A DNA stretch of 47,800 nt from Flavobacterium denitrificans DSM 15936. Its GTDB lineage: Bacteria > Bacteroidota > Bacteroidia > Flavobacteriales > Flavobacteriaceae. The stretch's first letter is position 1, and the number at the start of each line of letters is the position of its first letter. The notes below the pieces were generated by a model. It was not told where the DNA came from, searched no databases, and saw nothing but the letters and a program-made list of their open reading frames with translations. The stretch lies in NCBI RefSeq assembly GCF_000425445.1, contig NZ_KE384378.1:1-47800 (forward strand), in the 5' to 3' direction. The position numbers were made by a program, and so were the translations under genes. Below are positions 16,863-26,100 of the stretch, piece by piece.

Positions 16863-19800
16863 TTAAAGTGAAACGTTGAATCCTAAATTAAACATTCTTG
16901 TAGCAAGACCTCCTGTTTCCGGATCACCATAATATTTCCATTCACCAGAAGCAGCCCATGTTGCAGCATTCTGAACGGAAGCATAAATTTTGAAATTTCT
17001 CACATGCAAACGATCAATAAGATCTTTAGGAAGTGAGTAAGCCAATGAAATATTGTCTAAACGAATAAAACTGCGATCGTATAATCTAGCAACTCCTGCA
17101 CCTGCAGGTCCTCTTGCATCTAGACGTGCCCAATCGTTAGTTGGATTATCCAATGTCCAATATGGATTTACAAACGGATTGTAATTGTTTGTATATAAAC
17201 TTCCATCATTATAATTATTCATATAACGGCTATCAAGTGATTTATGCCCCATATAAGAGTACATGTTGATTGCCAAATTCCAATTTTTGTAAATTCTGAA
17301 TTCGTTGCGAAGCGACCAGTTGATTGGTGGCGTTGTCTGACCTATAAACTGTTTGTCTTTTTCATTATAAGTTGGTTTTCCATTTACATCATCAGCAGTG
17401 TAGCTGTTTTCGATTTTTGGATCTCCTGGACGTTGTCCGTATTTTGCAGCTTCTACAGCCTCATCTTTTTGCCAAATTCCGATTACCTTATAATCCCAGA
17501 TTTGAGAAATTGGTCGGCCAATAAACCAATTGTTTGATTTATCATCTGCTTCTTTTCTTCCAATCACATTTCCGTTGGCATCTTTAATATCTTCCATATT
17601 GCCGTACAATGCATTAATGGTATTCTTGTTGTATGAGAAAGCAAACATCGTAGTCCATTCAAAATTTGGATTTTTAATATTTGTCGTATTAAGAGCAATC
17701 TCAATACCTTTGTTTTCAACCTCTCCAAGATTCGTTGCAATTGTAGCAAACCCAGTAAAATCAGGTAAACGCTGGCTCATGATCATATCATTGGTAACTG
17801 ATTTGTAAACATCAATCGAACCGGTGATTCTGTCATTTAAGAAACCAAAGTCAAGACCAATATTCGTAGCAGTTGTTTTTTCCCATTGCAAATTAGGATT
17901 TGCCATACGATCTAATCCTAAATATTTCATATCAACAATGTTTCCTGATCCGTCAATGTACCCCATTGTTGCACCTGTACCTGAACTTAAGTTCGCTAAA
18001 GCCAAGTAAGGATCTGCAAGCGATCTATTTCCATTTTTACCCCAAGACAAACGTAATTTTCCACTGCTTAATGGCTCCCAATTCATCCATTTTTCATTTT
18101 TGAAATTCCATCCCAGAGCTGCAGAAGGGAAAGTTGCATAAGGATACAAAGCTCCAAAAGCGGAATATCCATCACGACGAACCGTTGCGGTTAACATATA
18201 ACGATTATCAAACGAATAGAAAACTCTCGCCATTAAACCATCAGCCGTTTGATGTGAGTCGTATGATGTAAACGTACTGTTTGCAAGCGTTGCATTGGCA
18301 ATATTATGAAAACCTAATGCATCTGAAGGCTGAATATTATTGGCATCAACACGATCTGACCACGTTTTCAAATCCTCAGCTTCCTGAACAAAAGTGGCAA
18401 TGATGTGGTGTTTTTCAGCAAATGTATAATCCCATGTGATAGTATTATTCAAGTTCCAAGTAAAGTTCTTCCCATTTTCTCTATCTACCCCAATAGTAGC
18501 TGGATTCCAGCCTTTATGACCTGCTGATTGAAAATAACGATTGTAGAAAAATTGATAACGAGGAGCAGCATTAAATGAATATGTAATGCCATAAGGCAAA
18601 GTTACCTTTGTATTGAAAATGGTATTTAATACTGTATATCCTTTTTCAAGATCCATATATTGGCGGTCATAATAATAGTTATAGCCTCCAATAGTTGGTC
18701 CCATTGGCTGTCTTGCATAATCACCATTTGCTTCCTTAAAGTTAGAATACGGGCTGTTTCTTAACATATTCGCATCCCAGTAATTGGTTCCTACACCAAC
18801 AGCGATATCTCCATCTGTACGATCCTGAAAATTAACGTTTGCTCCAAATTCCAGCCAATCTGTAATTTTTGCATCTACTTTCATATTCGCACGAACTGCA
18901 GCATAATCATTCCCTTGGATAGCACCTTCTGAATCTAAATATCCCAAAGACATATAATAATTTACTTTATCACTTGCTCCAGAAACACTTAAATTATTGT
19001 CATAGTTGATTCCTGTTCTGAAAGTACTGTTGTTCCAATCATGCGTTTTTCCGTCTACAAAATTCTTCAAAATTGTAGCATCGGTAATTCCTAAACGCAA
19101 TCCCCAAACTTCAGTCAGACTTTTTCCTTGTATTTGCGCAGCTGGCTGATAGGCTAGCCATTGCGCCTGAGTAATTCCATACTGGCTTAATTGCGTTGGA
19201 TTGCTATAATATCCCGGTTTATTCGCAGCTGTTCCGGTCACCCATGCCTCATAGTTTCCAGTTGCTGCATTGGTACCATACGTTTTAGCTGTTTCCCAGT
19301 CTTCACGATATTTAATATATCCTTCTGGAGAATACACATTACGATAAGCACTTTTATTTACAATCGTAGTATTTGTTGTAAGATTAATGATAGGCTTGCC
19401 TGTTTTTCCTTTTTTAGTAGAAATCACAATAACTCCGGCTGCGGCTTTAGATCCATAAACTGCTGTCGCAGATGCATCTTTTAAAACATCGATCTGACCA
19501 ACATCATCTGGATTTATTTCTGAAAGCTCACCATAGAATTGCATTCCGTCTAAAATAATCAATGGAGAATTATGATTAGCGCCATCAGGGTTGTAAACAG
19601 AAGTTTGCCCACGAATCTGTAATGATCCCCCACCTTTTGCATCTGCTGAGTATCCAACCTTAAGACCTGGAACTCCTCTTAATAAATCCTGAACTGTTTG
19701 TGGATTTTGATTGGCTAATGCATCCGGTTTAACCTGAACAATTGCTCCTGTCAAATCGCTTTTTTTCATTTTACCATATCCCACTACTACAACTTCATTT

Positions 19801-20195
19801 AATGAAGATGCATTTTCTTTTAACTGAACCGTAACTGAAGACTTTCCTTTAACTTGGATTTCTTGAGTTATAAATCCCATATATGAAACCACCAATATTG
19901 CATTCTGGTCTCCTTTTAAACTAAACTTTCCGTCAAAATCGGTAATAGTGCTAATTTGTGTTCCTTTAATCGAAACCGTAGCACCCGGCAACGGCACTCC
20001 GTTTTGGTCCTTAACCTGTCCGTTTATTCCATCTTGTTGTTGACTTTTTTCCAGCGCATTTGTGCCAGAAGGCTCGCCTGCATATACCGGAATTTGAGAT
20101 AAAGAAGCCATTACACAAAACAGCGCAAGTTTCTTTTTAAAATCAAATCCAGATACATAATCAGGAGTCTTCATCTTCCTAATAAAGTTTTTCAT
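16863..20195 (-). CDS. SusC/RagA family TonB-dependent glycan transporter
   Basis: This is a 1110-residue outer-membrane importer. After an N-terminal signal (the hydrophobic core lies late, about 22-39, a common trait of flavobacterial SusC proteins) comes a carboxypeptidase-regulatory-like domain (about 56-128, with INGQVKDQNGVPLPGATVSIKGT split by the usual strands). The linker NEVVVVGYG and a plug domain with LLRGVPGLKV, LIILDGMQF and VLKDASATAVYGSKAAAGVI follow, then the 22-strand barrel. It works with the SusD lipoprotein encoded 14 bp downstream. No STN (anti-sigma signalling) domain is seen, which agrees with control by the HTCS instead. Confidence 0.96.
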   Translation of the reverse strand: MKNFIRKMKTPDYVSGFDFKKKLALFCVMASLSQIPVYAGEPSGTNALEKSQQQDGINGQVKDQNGVPLPGATVSIKGTQISTITDFDGKFSLKGDQNAILVVSYMGFITQEIQVKGKSSVTVQLKENASSLNEVVVVGYGKMKKSDLTGAIVQVKPDALANQNPQTVQDLLRGVPGLKVGYSADAKGGGSLQIRGQTSVYNPDGANHNSPLIILDGMQFYGELSEINPDDVGQIDVLKDASATAVYGSKAAAGVIVISTKKGKTGKPIINLTTNTTIVNKSAYRNVYSPEGYIKYREDWETAKTYGTNAATGNYEAWVTGTAANKPGYYSNPTQLSQYGITQAQWLAYQPAAQIQGKSLTEVWGLRLGITDATILKNFVDGKTHDWNNSTFRTGINYDNNLSVSGASDKVNYYMSLGYLDSEGAIQGNDYAAVRANMKVDAKITDWLEFGANVNFQDRTDGDIAVGVGTNYWDANMLRNSPYSNFKEANGDYARQPMGPTIGGYNYYYDRQYMDLEKGYTVLNTIFNTKVTLPYGITYSFNAAPRYQFFYNRYFQSAGHKGWNPATIGVDRENGKNFTWNLNNTITWDYTFAEKHHIIATFVQEAEDLKTWSDRVDANNIQPSDALGFHNIANATLANSTFTSYDSHQTADGLMARVFYSFDNRYMLTATVRRDGYSAFGALYPYATFPSAALGWNFKNEKWMNWEPLSSGKLRLSWGKNGNRSLADPYLALANLSSGTGATMGYIDGSGNIVDMKYLGLDRMANPNLQWEKTTATNIGLDFGFLNDRITGSIDVYKSVTNDMIMSQRLPDFTGFATIATNLGEVENKGIEIALNTTNIKNPNFEWTTMFAFSYNKNTINALYGNMEDIKDANGNVIGRKEADDKSNNWFIGRPISQIWDYKVIGIWQKDEAVEAAKYGQRPGDPKIENSYTADDVNGKPTYNEKDKQFIGQTTPPINWSLRNEFRIYKNWNLAINMYSYMGHKSLDSRYMNNYNDGSLYTNNYNPFVNPYWTLDNPTNDWARLDARGPAGAGVARLYDRSFIRLDNISLAYSLPKDLIDRLHVRNFKIYASVQNAATWAASGEWKYYGDPETGGLATRMFNLGFNVSL

Positions 20196-20330
20196 TTTTC
20201 TTGGTTGTAATTTTGGTTAAATAATTAGTTTGGTTTAAATCTCAGCCGAGAGAGAAAAATCATCTATAATTCTTTTGGGGAAAGATTTTATAAAATCCTT
20301 TATTCGTATTTCGACATTCAATTTGAGCTA

Positions 20331-20338
20331 CAAATCTA
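20331..20338 (-). promoter_or_regulatory. -7 box of the susC promoter
   Basis: Minus-strand TAGATTTG fits TAnnTTTG. No TTG lies 19-20 bases upstream. That place is taken by a C7 tract on the transcribed strand, as expected of a promoter that needs an activator. Confidence 0.45.
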
Positions 20339-20355
20339 GTAGAACAGTGTTGTTG

Positions 20356-20387
20356 TGAGGGGGGGATTTCTAATAATAAAAAAGGGT
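20356..20387 (-). promoter_or_regulatory. Candidate HTCS operator upstream of susC
   Basis: On the plus strand TGAGGGG (within a seven-G run, 20359-20365) is followed by AAAGGGT (20381-20387); the G-runs are about 22 bases apart. The same arrangement (TGAGGGG, 22 bases, AAGGGGT) sits upstream of the GH2 gene at a similar distance from a -7 box. The shared layout and position suggest one binding protein, most likely the HTCS of this locus. Confidence 0.45.
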
Positions 20388-20570
20388 CAAAATAGTACAA
20401 GACCGCAAAAACACTAGGTTTTTAATATATTTCTAAAAAAAAGTCCATCAGAAATCAAAAATCAATAAATATATATTCTGTTTTTAACAAAGAGAATATT
20501 TAAAAGATGTTTAGTATTTTATATAAAGTTTAAAAGATTTCATTTTTTGAAAATCAAATTGGAGAAAAGA

Positions 20571-20608
20571 AAATCGGCTCAATTTCAATTCAGAAATCAA
20601 GCCGATTT
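20571..20608 (-). terminator. Intrinsic terminator of the GH105 gene
   Basis: AAATCGGCT (20571-20579) and AGCCGATTT (20600-20608) form a 9-bp stem with a 20-base loop. Read on the minus strand the stem is followed by TTTCTTTTC. It lies 21 bases after the GH105 stop codon and separates that transcript from susC. Confidence 0.65.
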
Positions 20609-20629
20609 AATTTGATTTTTTTATAAATG

Positions 20630-21784
20630 TTATTTCACAAAACGATACATTTCAGACGCCGCTAATAAAAAAGCCCCTACTCCAAAATCAGCTGTAGAGT
20701 TCTTATCTACAACTTGCCCTGGAATTGCTTTTTCGCCAATAGGCTGTACATAACCCAGAATTCCATCGGGTTGAAGCGCAAATGTGGTCAAATAATTCCA
20801 TGATTTTTCAACCACTGGCAAATACGTCTTTTTATCTAAAATTCCATTGTTGATTCCCCACAAAAAACCATAAGTAAAAAAAGCCGTTCCGCTCGTTTCT
20901 GGTCCTGGTGCATGTTCTGGGTCTAAAATACTTCTTGTCCAATAACCTTCTTTCTGTTGTTCCACAGATAGTGCTTGCGCCATATCTCTAAAACGTTGAA
21001 TATATTCCGCTCTATGTTTAGCCGATTTTGGCAAATCCTGAATAATTTTAGCATAACCTGCAAAAATCCAACCGTCACCCCTAGCCCAAAAATCTTTTTT
21101 TCCGTTTGCACTTTTATGTTTTGGATAAACATATTTGGCATCGCGGAAATATAATTTAGCCTCAGAATCATACATAATGCTGTCAGCATATTGCAAATAA
21201 GAATGTAGTTTTTCTAAATACATTTCATTGCCCGTAACTTTGTACAACTTGGTCATAACAGGCATTACCATATATAGTCCGTCAACCCACCACCAATAAT
21301 CATTTGCCGGAGTACTCATTTCATATTCCATTACTTCGCGGGCACGAGCAATTTTTTTAGGATCTTTTTTTCCTGTCAAATTGTATAAATCAATATACGT
21401 CTGAAAGCAAATCTGCCAATCGCCAAACAATACATGTTTGTCAGTTTCTCCATAGTTGTATTTCCATTCTGATTTATCGTTTGATTTTGCGCCCATCCAT
21501 TGGTTTTTTTCTGCCCAAGCCATTGAATAGTCACGATATTTTTTATTTTTAGTTACTTTATACGCTTCCATATTTCCAGTATGATAAGCCGATACGTGCC
21601 AAAAAGAATTTCCAGGTTCCGGATGCGTATTTTGCCAGCGATTATTTACTTGATCAATAATAGCTATAACTTCCTTTTTCGATTGTTTAATAGCCGATTC
21701 TTGTTTTCCAGCTGTACTTTTACAACTTACTGCAACAAATGAAACTGCTGCCAAGGCAATAAAAATTGATTTTTTAAAATACAT
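20630..21784 (-). CDS. GH105 unsaturated uronyl hydrolase (lipoprotein)
   Basis: This is a 384-residue enzyme with an (alpha/alpha)6 barrel that removes the 4,5-unsaturated uronic acid left at the end of oligosaccharides by a polysaccharide lyase. The lipobox VAVSC gives lipidated Cys21. Family marks are WWWVDGLYM with the likely catalytic Asp168, FWARGDGW (232-239), the GPETSGTAFFTYG region and a final GVGAFLLAASE. Length matches YteR-type proteins. It starts 25 bp after the DUF2264 gene and is co-transcribed with it. No polysaccharide lyase is seen in the window, so its substrate must be made elsewhere or by an unrecognised enzyme. Confidence 0.93.
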   Translation of the reverse strand: MYFKKSIFIALAAVSFVAVSCKSTAGKQESAIKQSKKEVIAIIDQVNNRWQNTHPEPGNSFWHVSAYHTGNMEAYKVTKNKKYRDYSMAWAEKNQWMGAKSNDKSEWKYNYGETDKHVLFGDWQICFQTYIDLYNLTGKKDPKKIARAREVMEYEMSTPANDYWWWVDGLYMVMPVMTKLYKVTGNEMYLEKLHSYLQYADSIMYDSEAKLYFRDAKYVYPKHKSANGKKDFWARGDGWIFAGYAKIIQDLPKSAKHRAEYIQRFRDMAQALSVEQQKEGYWTRSILDPEHAPGPETSGTAFFTYGFLWGINNGILDKKTYLPVVEKSWNYLTTFALQPDGILGYVQPIGEKAIPGQVVDKNSTADFGVGAFLLAASEMYRFVK

Positions 21785-21809
21785 AATTACAATAATATTA
21801 AGCGTTTAA

Positions 21810-23051
21810 TTATTTTGAGGCGTGATCAATTGGAATTTCCTGACCCGACCATATTTTCTTTTGTGTCCAAGGCTGATAAGCGTCTGCCCAAAAAGGATCT
21901 GTAGCTGGCAAACCTAAAACCAAAAAGGCTTCTGAACACAAATACAAACTTCCTGTTGAAATATAGCCTTCTCCAATATTAGTCTGATGACCATATAATC
22001 CAATTTGAAGCCAACCGTTTTTATCAAAAGTATCTTTGGCATTTATCTGATTATTAATCATAAAATAAAGTGCCGAGCGAACTTGGGCCGGAGCGACTTC
22101 TTTGGGCAGTTCTTTCCAAAGTGCAATTTGTGACAGTAATTGAAATGCTCCAAAACGATACGCTAATGATCGTCCAATTGGCGGGTAAGTTCCATCAGGA
22201 GAAATCATTCTTTCTTGAATTGCGGCATAACGTCTAGCTCTGTTTAATTCTGTTTCAAAATCTTTTTTGTAATCGTTGTTTTTTTCTTTCAGCAAATCCA
22301 AAATATCCAATTGCATCGGGTGAATCACAAAACTGTTGTAATAATCCCAATGAAAATCTGGTCCGTCGCCATAAGTCCCGTCTCCCAAATACCACTTTTT
22401 ATGTTCCGATAAAGCATAATTTAATCGATTTGCATCTTCATCTTTATCAAATTTGATGATTGCCGCTTCGACCATTCCAGCAAAAAGAAGCCAATTGCTT
22501 TTATAAGGCTCAATTACCCTAGTTGATTTTAAAGCTTTGATTACATTTTCTTTGGTTGCAGCATCAAGCGGTTCCCAAAGCTGTTTTGGAGCACGAAGCA
22601 AAGCTTGAGCAAAAAATGCGGCATCAACCAAAGGCTGTTTGTCTTTCACAAAATTCATGAAATCGGCAGCATTTGGATCAGTTGCGTTGTGAATTGATTT
22701 CTGTGCCAAAGCAATATATTTTGCTCTAAGTTTTCCTTCGGGTGTATTATCCGGCCCCAATTCCAACCAAGGCGCCATACCTGAAAGTGTTCTGCCAAAA
22801 GCTTCTAAATAAGTTACATGTTTTCGGTCGTCCCAAGCGCCTGGCGATCTTTCAACTGGCATCAATACTTTTAGCTGATTATTGCTTAAAGCAGTTAGTA
22901 CAGGATCTCCAATTTTGATCAAAGAATTCACAAAAAACTCACGCACTTTTTCTGGAGAATCTTTTTCTGGTTTCTTTGATTGCGCATTTACGTTTATCAT
23001 TGTAAAACAAACAAGTACAGTAAAAACAGTATTCTTTAAACGATGATTCAT
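21810..23051 (-). CDS. DUF2264-domain protein, putative uronic-acid glycosidase (short form)
   Basis: This is a 413-residue exported protein (signal peptide 1-24 ending in VNAQ) made of the DUF2264 domain alone. Motifs shared with the long protein at 9404-11419 are an early LEAFGRTLSGMAPWL, YKSNWLLFAGMVEA, LGDGTYGDGPDFHWDYYNSFV and IGRSLAYRFGAFQLL. The lack of the C-terminal beta region makes it 260 residues shorter. From memory such proteins belong to or resemble GH154 beta-glucuronidases. It is the first gene after the HTCS, in a pair with the GH105 enzyme, which supports a uronic-acid theme for the pair. A run of seven heptamers lies about 35 bases before its start codon. Confidence 0.85.
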   Translation of the reverse strand: MNHRLKNTVFTVLVCFTMINVNAQSKKPEKDSPEKVREFFVNSLIKIGDPVLTALSNNQLKVLMPVERSPGAWDDRKHVTYLEAFGRTLSGMAPWLELGPDNTPEGKLRAKYIALAQKSIHNATDPNAADFMNFVKDKQPLVDAAFFAQALLRAPKQLWEPLDAATKENVIKALKSTRVIEPYKSNWLLFAGMVEAAIIKFDKDEDANRLNYALSEHKKWYLGDGTYGDGPDFHWDYYNSFVIHPMQLDILDLLKEKNNDYKKDFETELNRARRYAAIQERMISPDGTYPPIGRSLAYRFGAFQLLSQIALWKELPKEVAPAQVRSALYFMINNQINAKDTFDKNGWLQIGLYGHQTNIGEGYISTGSLYLCSEAFLVLGLPATDPFWADAYQPWTQKKIWSGQEIPIDHASK

Positions 23052-23085
23052 ATTTTTCTTTTATTTTTATTTTAACGCTATACTC

Positions 23086-23134
23086 TTTCTTCTTTCCTCT
23101 TTCTTCTTTCCTCTTTCCTCTTTCTTCTTTCTTC
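23086..23134. repeat. Heptamer tandem array (TTTCYTC)x7
   Basis: Seven perfect-phase units follow one another: TTTCTTC, TTTCCTC, TTTCTTC, TTTCCTC, TTTCCTC, TTTCTTC, TTTCTTC. On the transcribed (minus) sense this is a purine tract of GAARGAAA type. It lies wholly between the HTCS stop codon (23142) and the DUF2264 start codon (23051). Confidence 0.9.
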
Positions 23135-23141
23135 TTCAATT

Positions 23142-26100
23142 CTAAGTCGATTTCCAAAAACTCTCATTCAGAATGTATTTGTTATCCTTCACATTTTGAT
23201 ATTTCTTTTTAAACTCTGAAGGATTCAAATTATAAAATTGCTGAAAGTGTTTTCGGAAATATTTAATATCGCCAAAACCGGCAATCGAAGCGGCTTGGCT
23301 AATTTGCAAATCGGTAGTAATTAATAAAGTTGCTACTTTTCGCAAACGAACATTTCGCGTAAATTCTAAAACCGACTTTCCTGTAATTTTTTTGATTTTT
23401 TTATACACTAATGAATGACTCATTCCTAATTCACTTGCTAAATCTTTAATATTAAAGTCATCAACATCTAAATTAGAATCAATGATTTCGATGATTTTAT
23501 CCAGAAGTTTTTTATCCTCGTCAGACAATTTTGGCCCAGCAACATTTTTTGTAACCGAATTAAGCAGATAATTCTGTTCACTGTCACGACGCGTCAGAAT
23601 TCCGTTGATTCTCGCTAATAAATATTCGTTATCAAATGGTTTTGTAATGTAATCATCTGCACCAACTTCCGCACCTTTTAATTTTACATCTTCTGAAGTT
23701 CCTCCAGTCAGAAGAATTACAGGAATATGTTTTAAATCGGGATCAGATTTTATGTGTTTGCAAAATGCTACGCCATTCATTTCGCCCATTACAACATCAG
23801 AAATAATCAAATCTGGCTGTACATTTTTGACAATCTGCAATGCATTTTCAGCATTTTCAGCCGTTGTTATATGATATTTTGAGGCTAAAATTCGTTTTAA
23901 ATAATTACGGATTTGGACATTGTCATCGACAACCAAAATACTTTTGGCATCCTTGATAACATCTTTAACATTTTCAGGCTCTTCTTCTATTTTCTGCAAA
24001 ACATTCTCACGAATTGCAGTTTCTTCTAAAGCTTCATCTAGAAATAAAGTCCTGTCGCTTAAATCTTCGCGAATTTCAATATCGCCAAAATGTTCTTTCC
24101 CAAGAAGCAATCTTATTTCAAAAACAGAACCTCCATATTCATTGTTGCGACAGCTTACTTTTCCGTGATGTTGGGCTATAAATTGTTTCACCAAATACAA
24201 TCCGATACCAAATCCTTTGCGGTTATTTTTGACATTTTTTCCTGATTGATAAAACAAATTAAAAATTTTGTCTTTGTCTGCATCGTCAACACCTTCACCG
24301 TTATCGGTAACATTTATGATGACTTCAGAATCTGTGCATCTTAAATTTACTGCAACCTTTCCGTTTTCTTTTTCAGTGAACTTTAAAGCATTGGAAATCA
24401 AATTAAACAAAGCCATTTCAATTTTTTCACGATCTACATAAACCAATTGTCTTTCTTCAGAAATACTAAAACTGTAATCAATCTTTTTCGATTTTGCGTG
24501 TTGCACAAAACAACTAAAGACCTCTTTGCACAATTCTACAATATCAATTTGCCCTACTTTAAGTTTTCCGGTTTCGGTTTCAGTTTTTCTAAAAAGCAGC
24601 AACTGGTCAACCAAACTCAACAATCTTCTGGAATTGCTGTAAACCATTTCAATTGCGGCGGGGTCAATTTGTTGTTCTGTGCCATAAATAATATCCTTCA
24701 GCGGATTGATAATCATCGTTAAAGGCGATCTGAATTCATGTGAAATATTGGTAAAAAAAGTTAGTTTTTTCTCGTTTAGTTCTTTTTCTTGTTTTGCTAA
24801 ATCCTGAGAAAGTCTAACTTCGTATTTAAGTCTTGCCTGTTCACGTTGATAGTTATCTACCACAAAAACCACAAACCCAAATACGACAAAATAGAAAAAG
24901 TAAGCCCAATTACTTCTGTACCAAGGTGGCAAAATAGTTATTGGCAACGAAATTGATTTGCTGTTCCAAATTCCTTCAGCATTTGTCGATTTGATTTTCA
25001 GCACATAATCGCCTTCTGTAATTCTGGAATAATTGGCGCTTCGAATATTATCCACATAATGCCATTGCGAATCCCATCCTTCCAAAAAATAAGCGTATGA
25101 AATTTTTTCTGGCAAACTGTATTCTAAGGCAGCAAAATCAATGTTCAACATCGATTCATCATAAGGAAGTTTTAACTTTTCAACTCCAAAAGCGCCTAAC
25201 CCATCTTGATCATAAATTTTATTATTTACTTTAATCGATGTGATAATTAATTTTGGAAAAGCGTGAACTTGACTGTTGACTTTCGTGTCGATGATATTGA
25301 AACCTTTAATTCCTCCAAATACAATCTCGCCCGCAGAAAGCCTCAGTGCTGCATTATAATTAAACTGATTGCTCTGAAGTCCGTCTGTATCGTGGTAACT
25401 TGTGATTTTTCCGGTTTCAACGTTATAAACAAATATTCCGTTATAGGTACTGCACCAATACGCGCCTTGTTTGTCTCGAACGATATTTAAAATCGAATTG
25501 TTTGGAAGTCCGTTTCGTTGGGTTAAAAATTTCTTCTCAAAAGTTTTTGGATTAAAAATCATCAAACCTCCCCCTTCTGTTCCCACCAACATTTTCGTAT
25601 CCGAATGTGAAACGATAGAACGAACCGGGTATTTTACGTCGATTTCTTTTCGTTGCATTGTATTAGGATCGAAACGGTACATCTTTGAGAAATTTCCAAT
25701 CCAAAGATGATTTTTATCCTGAGCGATTGAAATGATACCACGTATTTGCGCATCAACAAAATCGAAGTGATCTGATCTTTCATTGTATCGATACAGGCCT
25801 TCTTCATCAGGCGAAGCAGCCCACAAAATGTTCTTTTTACATTTGAACATTACCCAAATATTCTTTTGAATTGCTGCATTTTTTGGATTCAAAAGATTGT
25901 ATTTCTTAAAATTATGCGTTTGGGAATTAAAGAGACACACACCGCCACCGTACGTACCAAACCAAGTTCCTTTATCGTCTTTGAGAATTACAGAAACGAA
26001 GTTGTTGCTGAGCGAATTTGGATTATTTGCGTTATACGAATAATTAGTGAACGTATTTGTTTTTCGGTTCCACAAACTTGCTCCTGCGCCATCTGTCCCA

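Larger units (their letters stand above)
20196..20629 (-). promoter_or_regulatory. susC promoter and leader region
   Basis: This 434-bp gap without a gene holds, in minus-strand order, the terminator of the GH105 gene, a G-run element (20356-20387), a -7 box (20331-20338) and a leader of about 130 bases. The leader contains a 14-bp palindrome GATTTTATAAAATC (20284-20297). The region has no other open frame of note. Confidence 0.6.

Noticed and set aside
20359..20365. Seven-G tract as a phase-variation switch
   Set aside because: Seven bases is short for frequent slippage, and the tract is better explained as part of the element shared with the GH2 promoter. A spacing effect is still possible.
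22939..23157. Open frame of 72 codons on the minus strand with KKEERGKRKEERGKKKE
   Set aside because: The Lys/Glu/Arg run is only a translation of the heptamer array, and the frame overlaps the signal-peptide coding part of the DUF2264 gene and the end of the HTCS gene in other frames.
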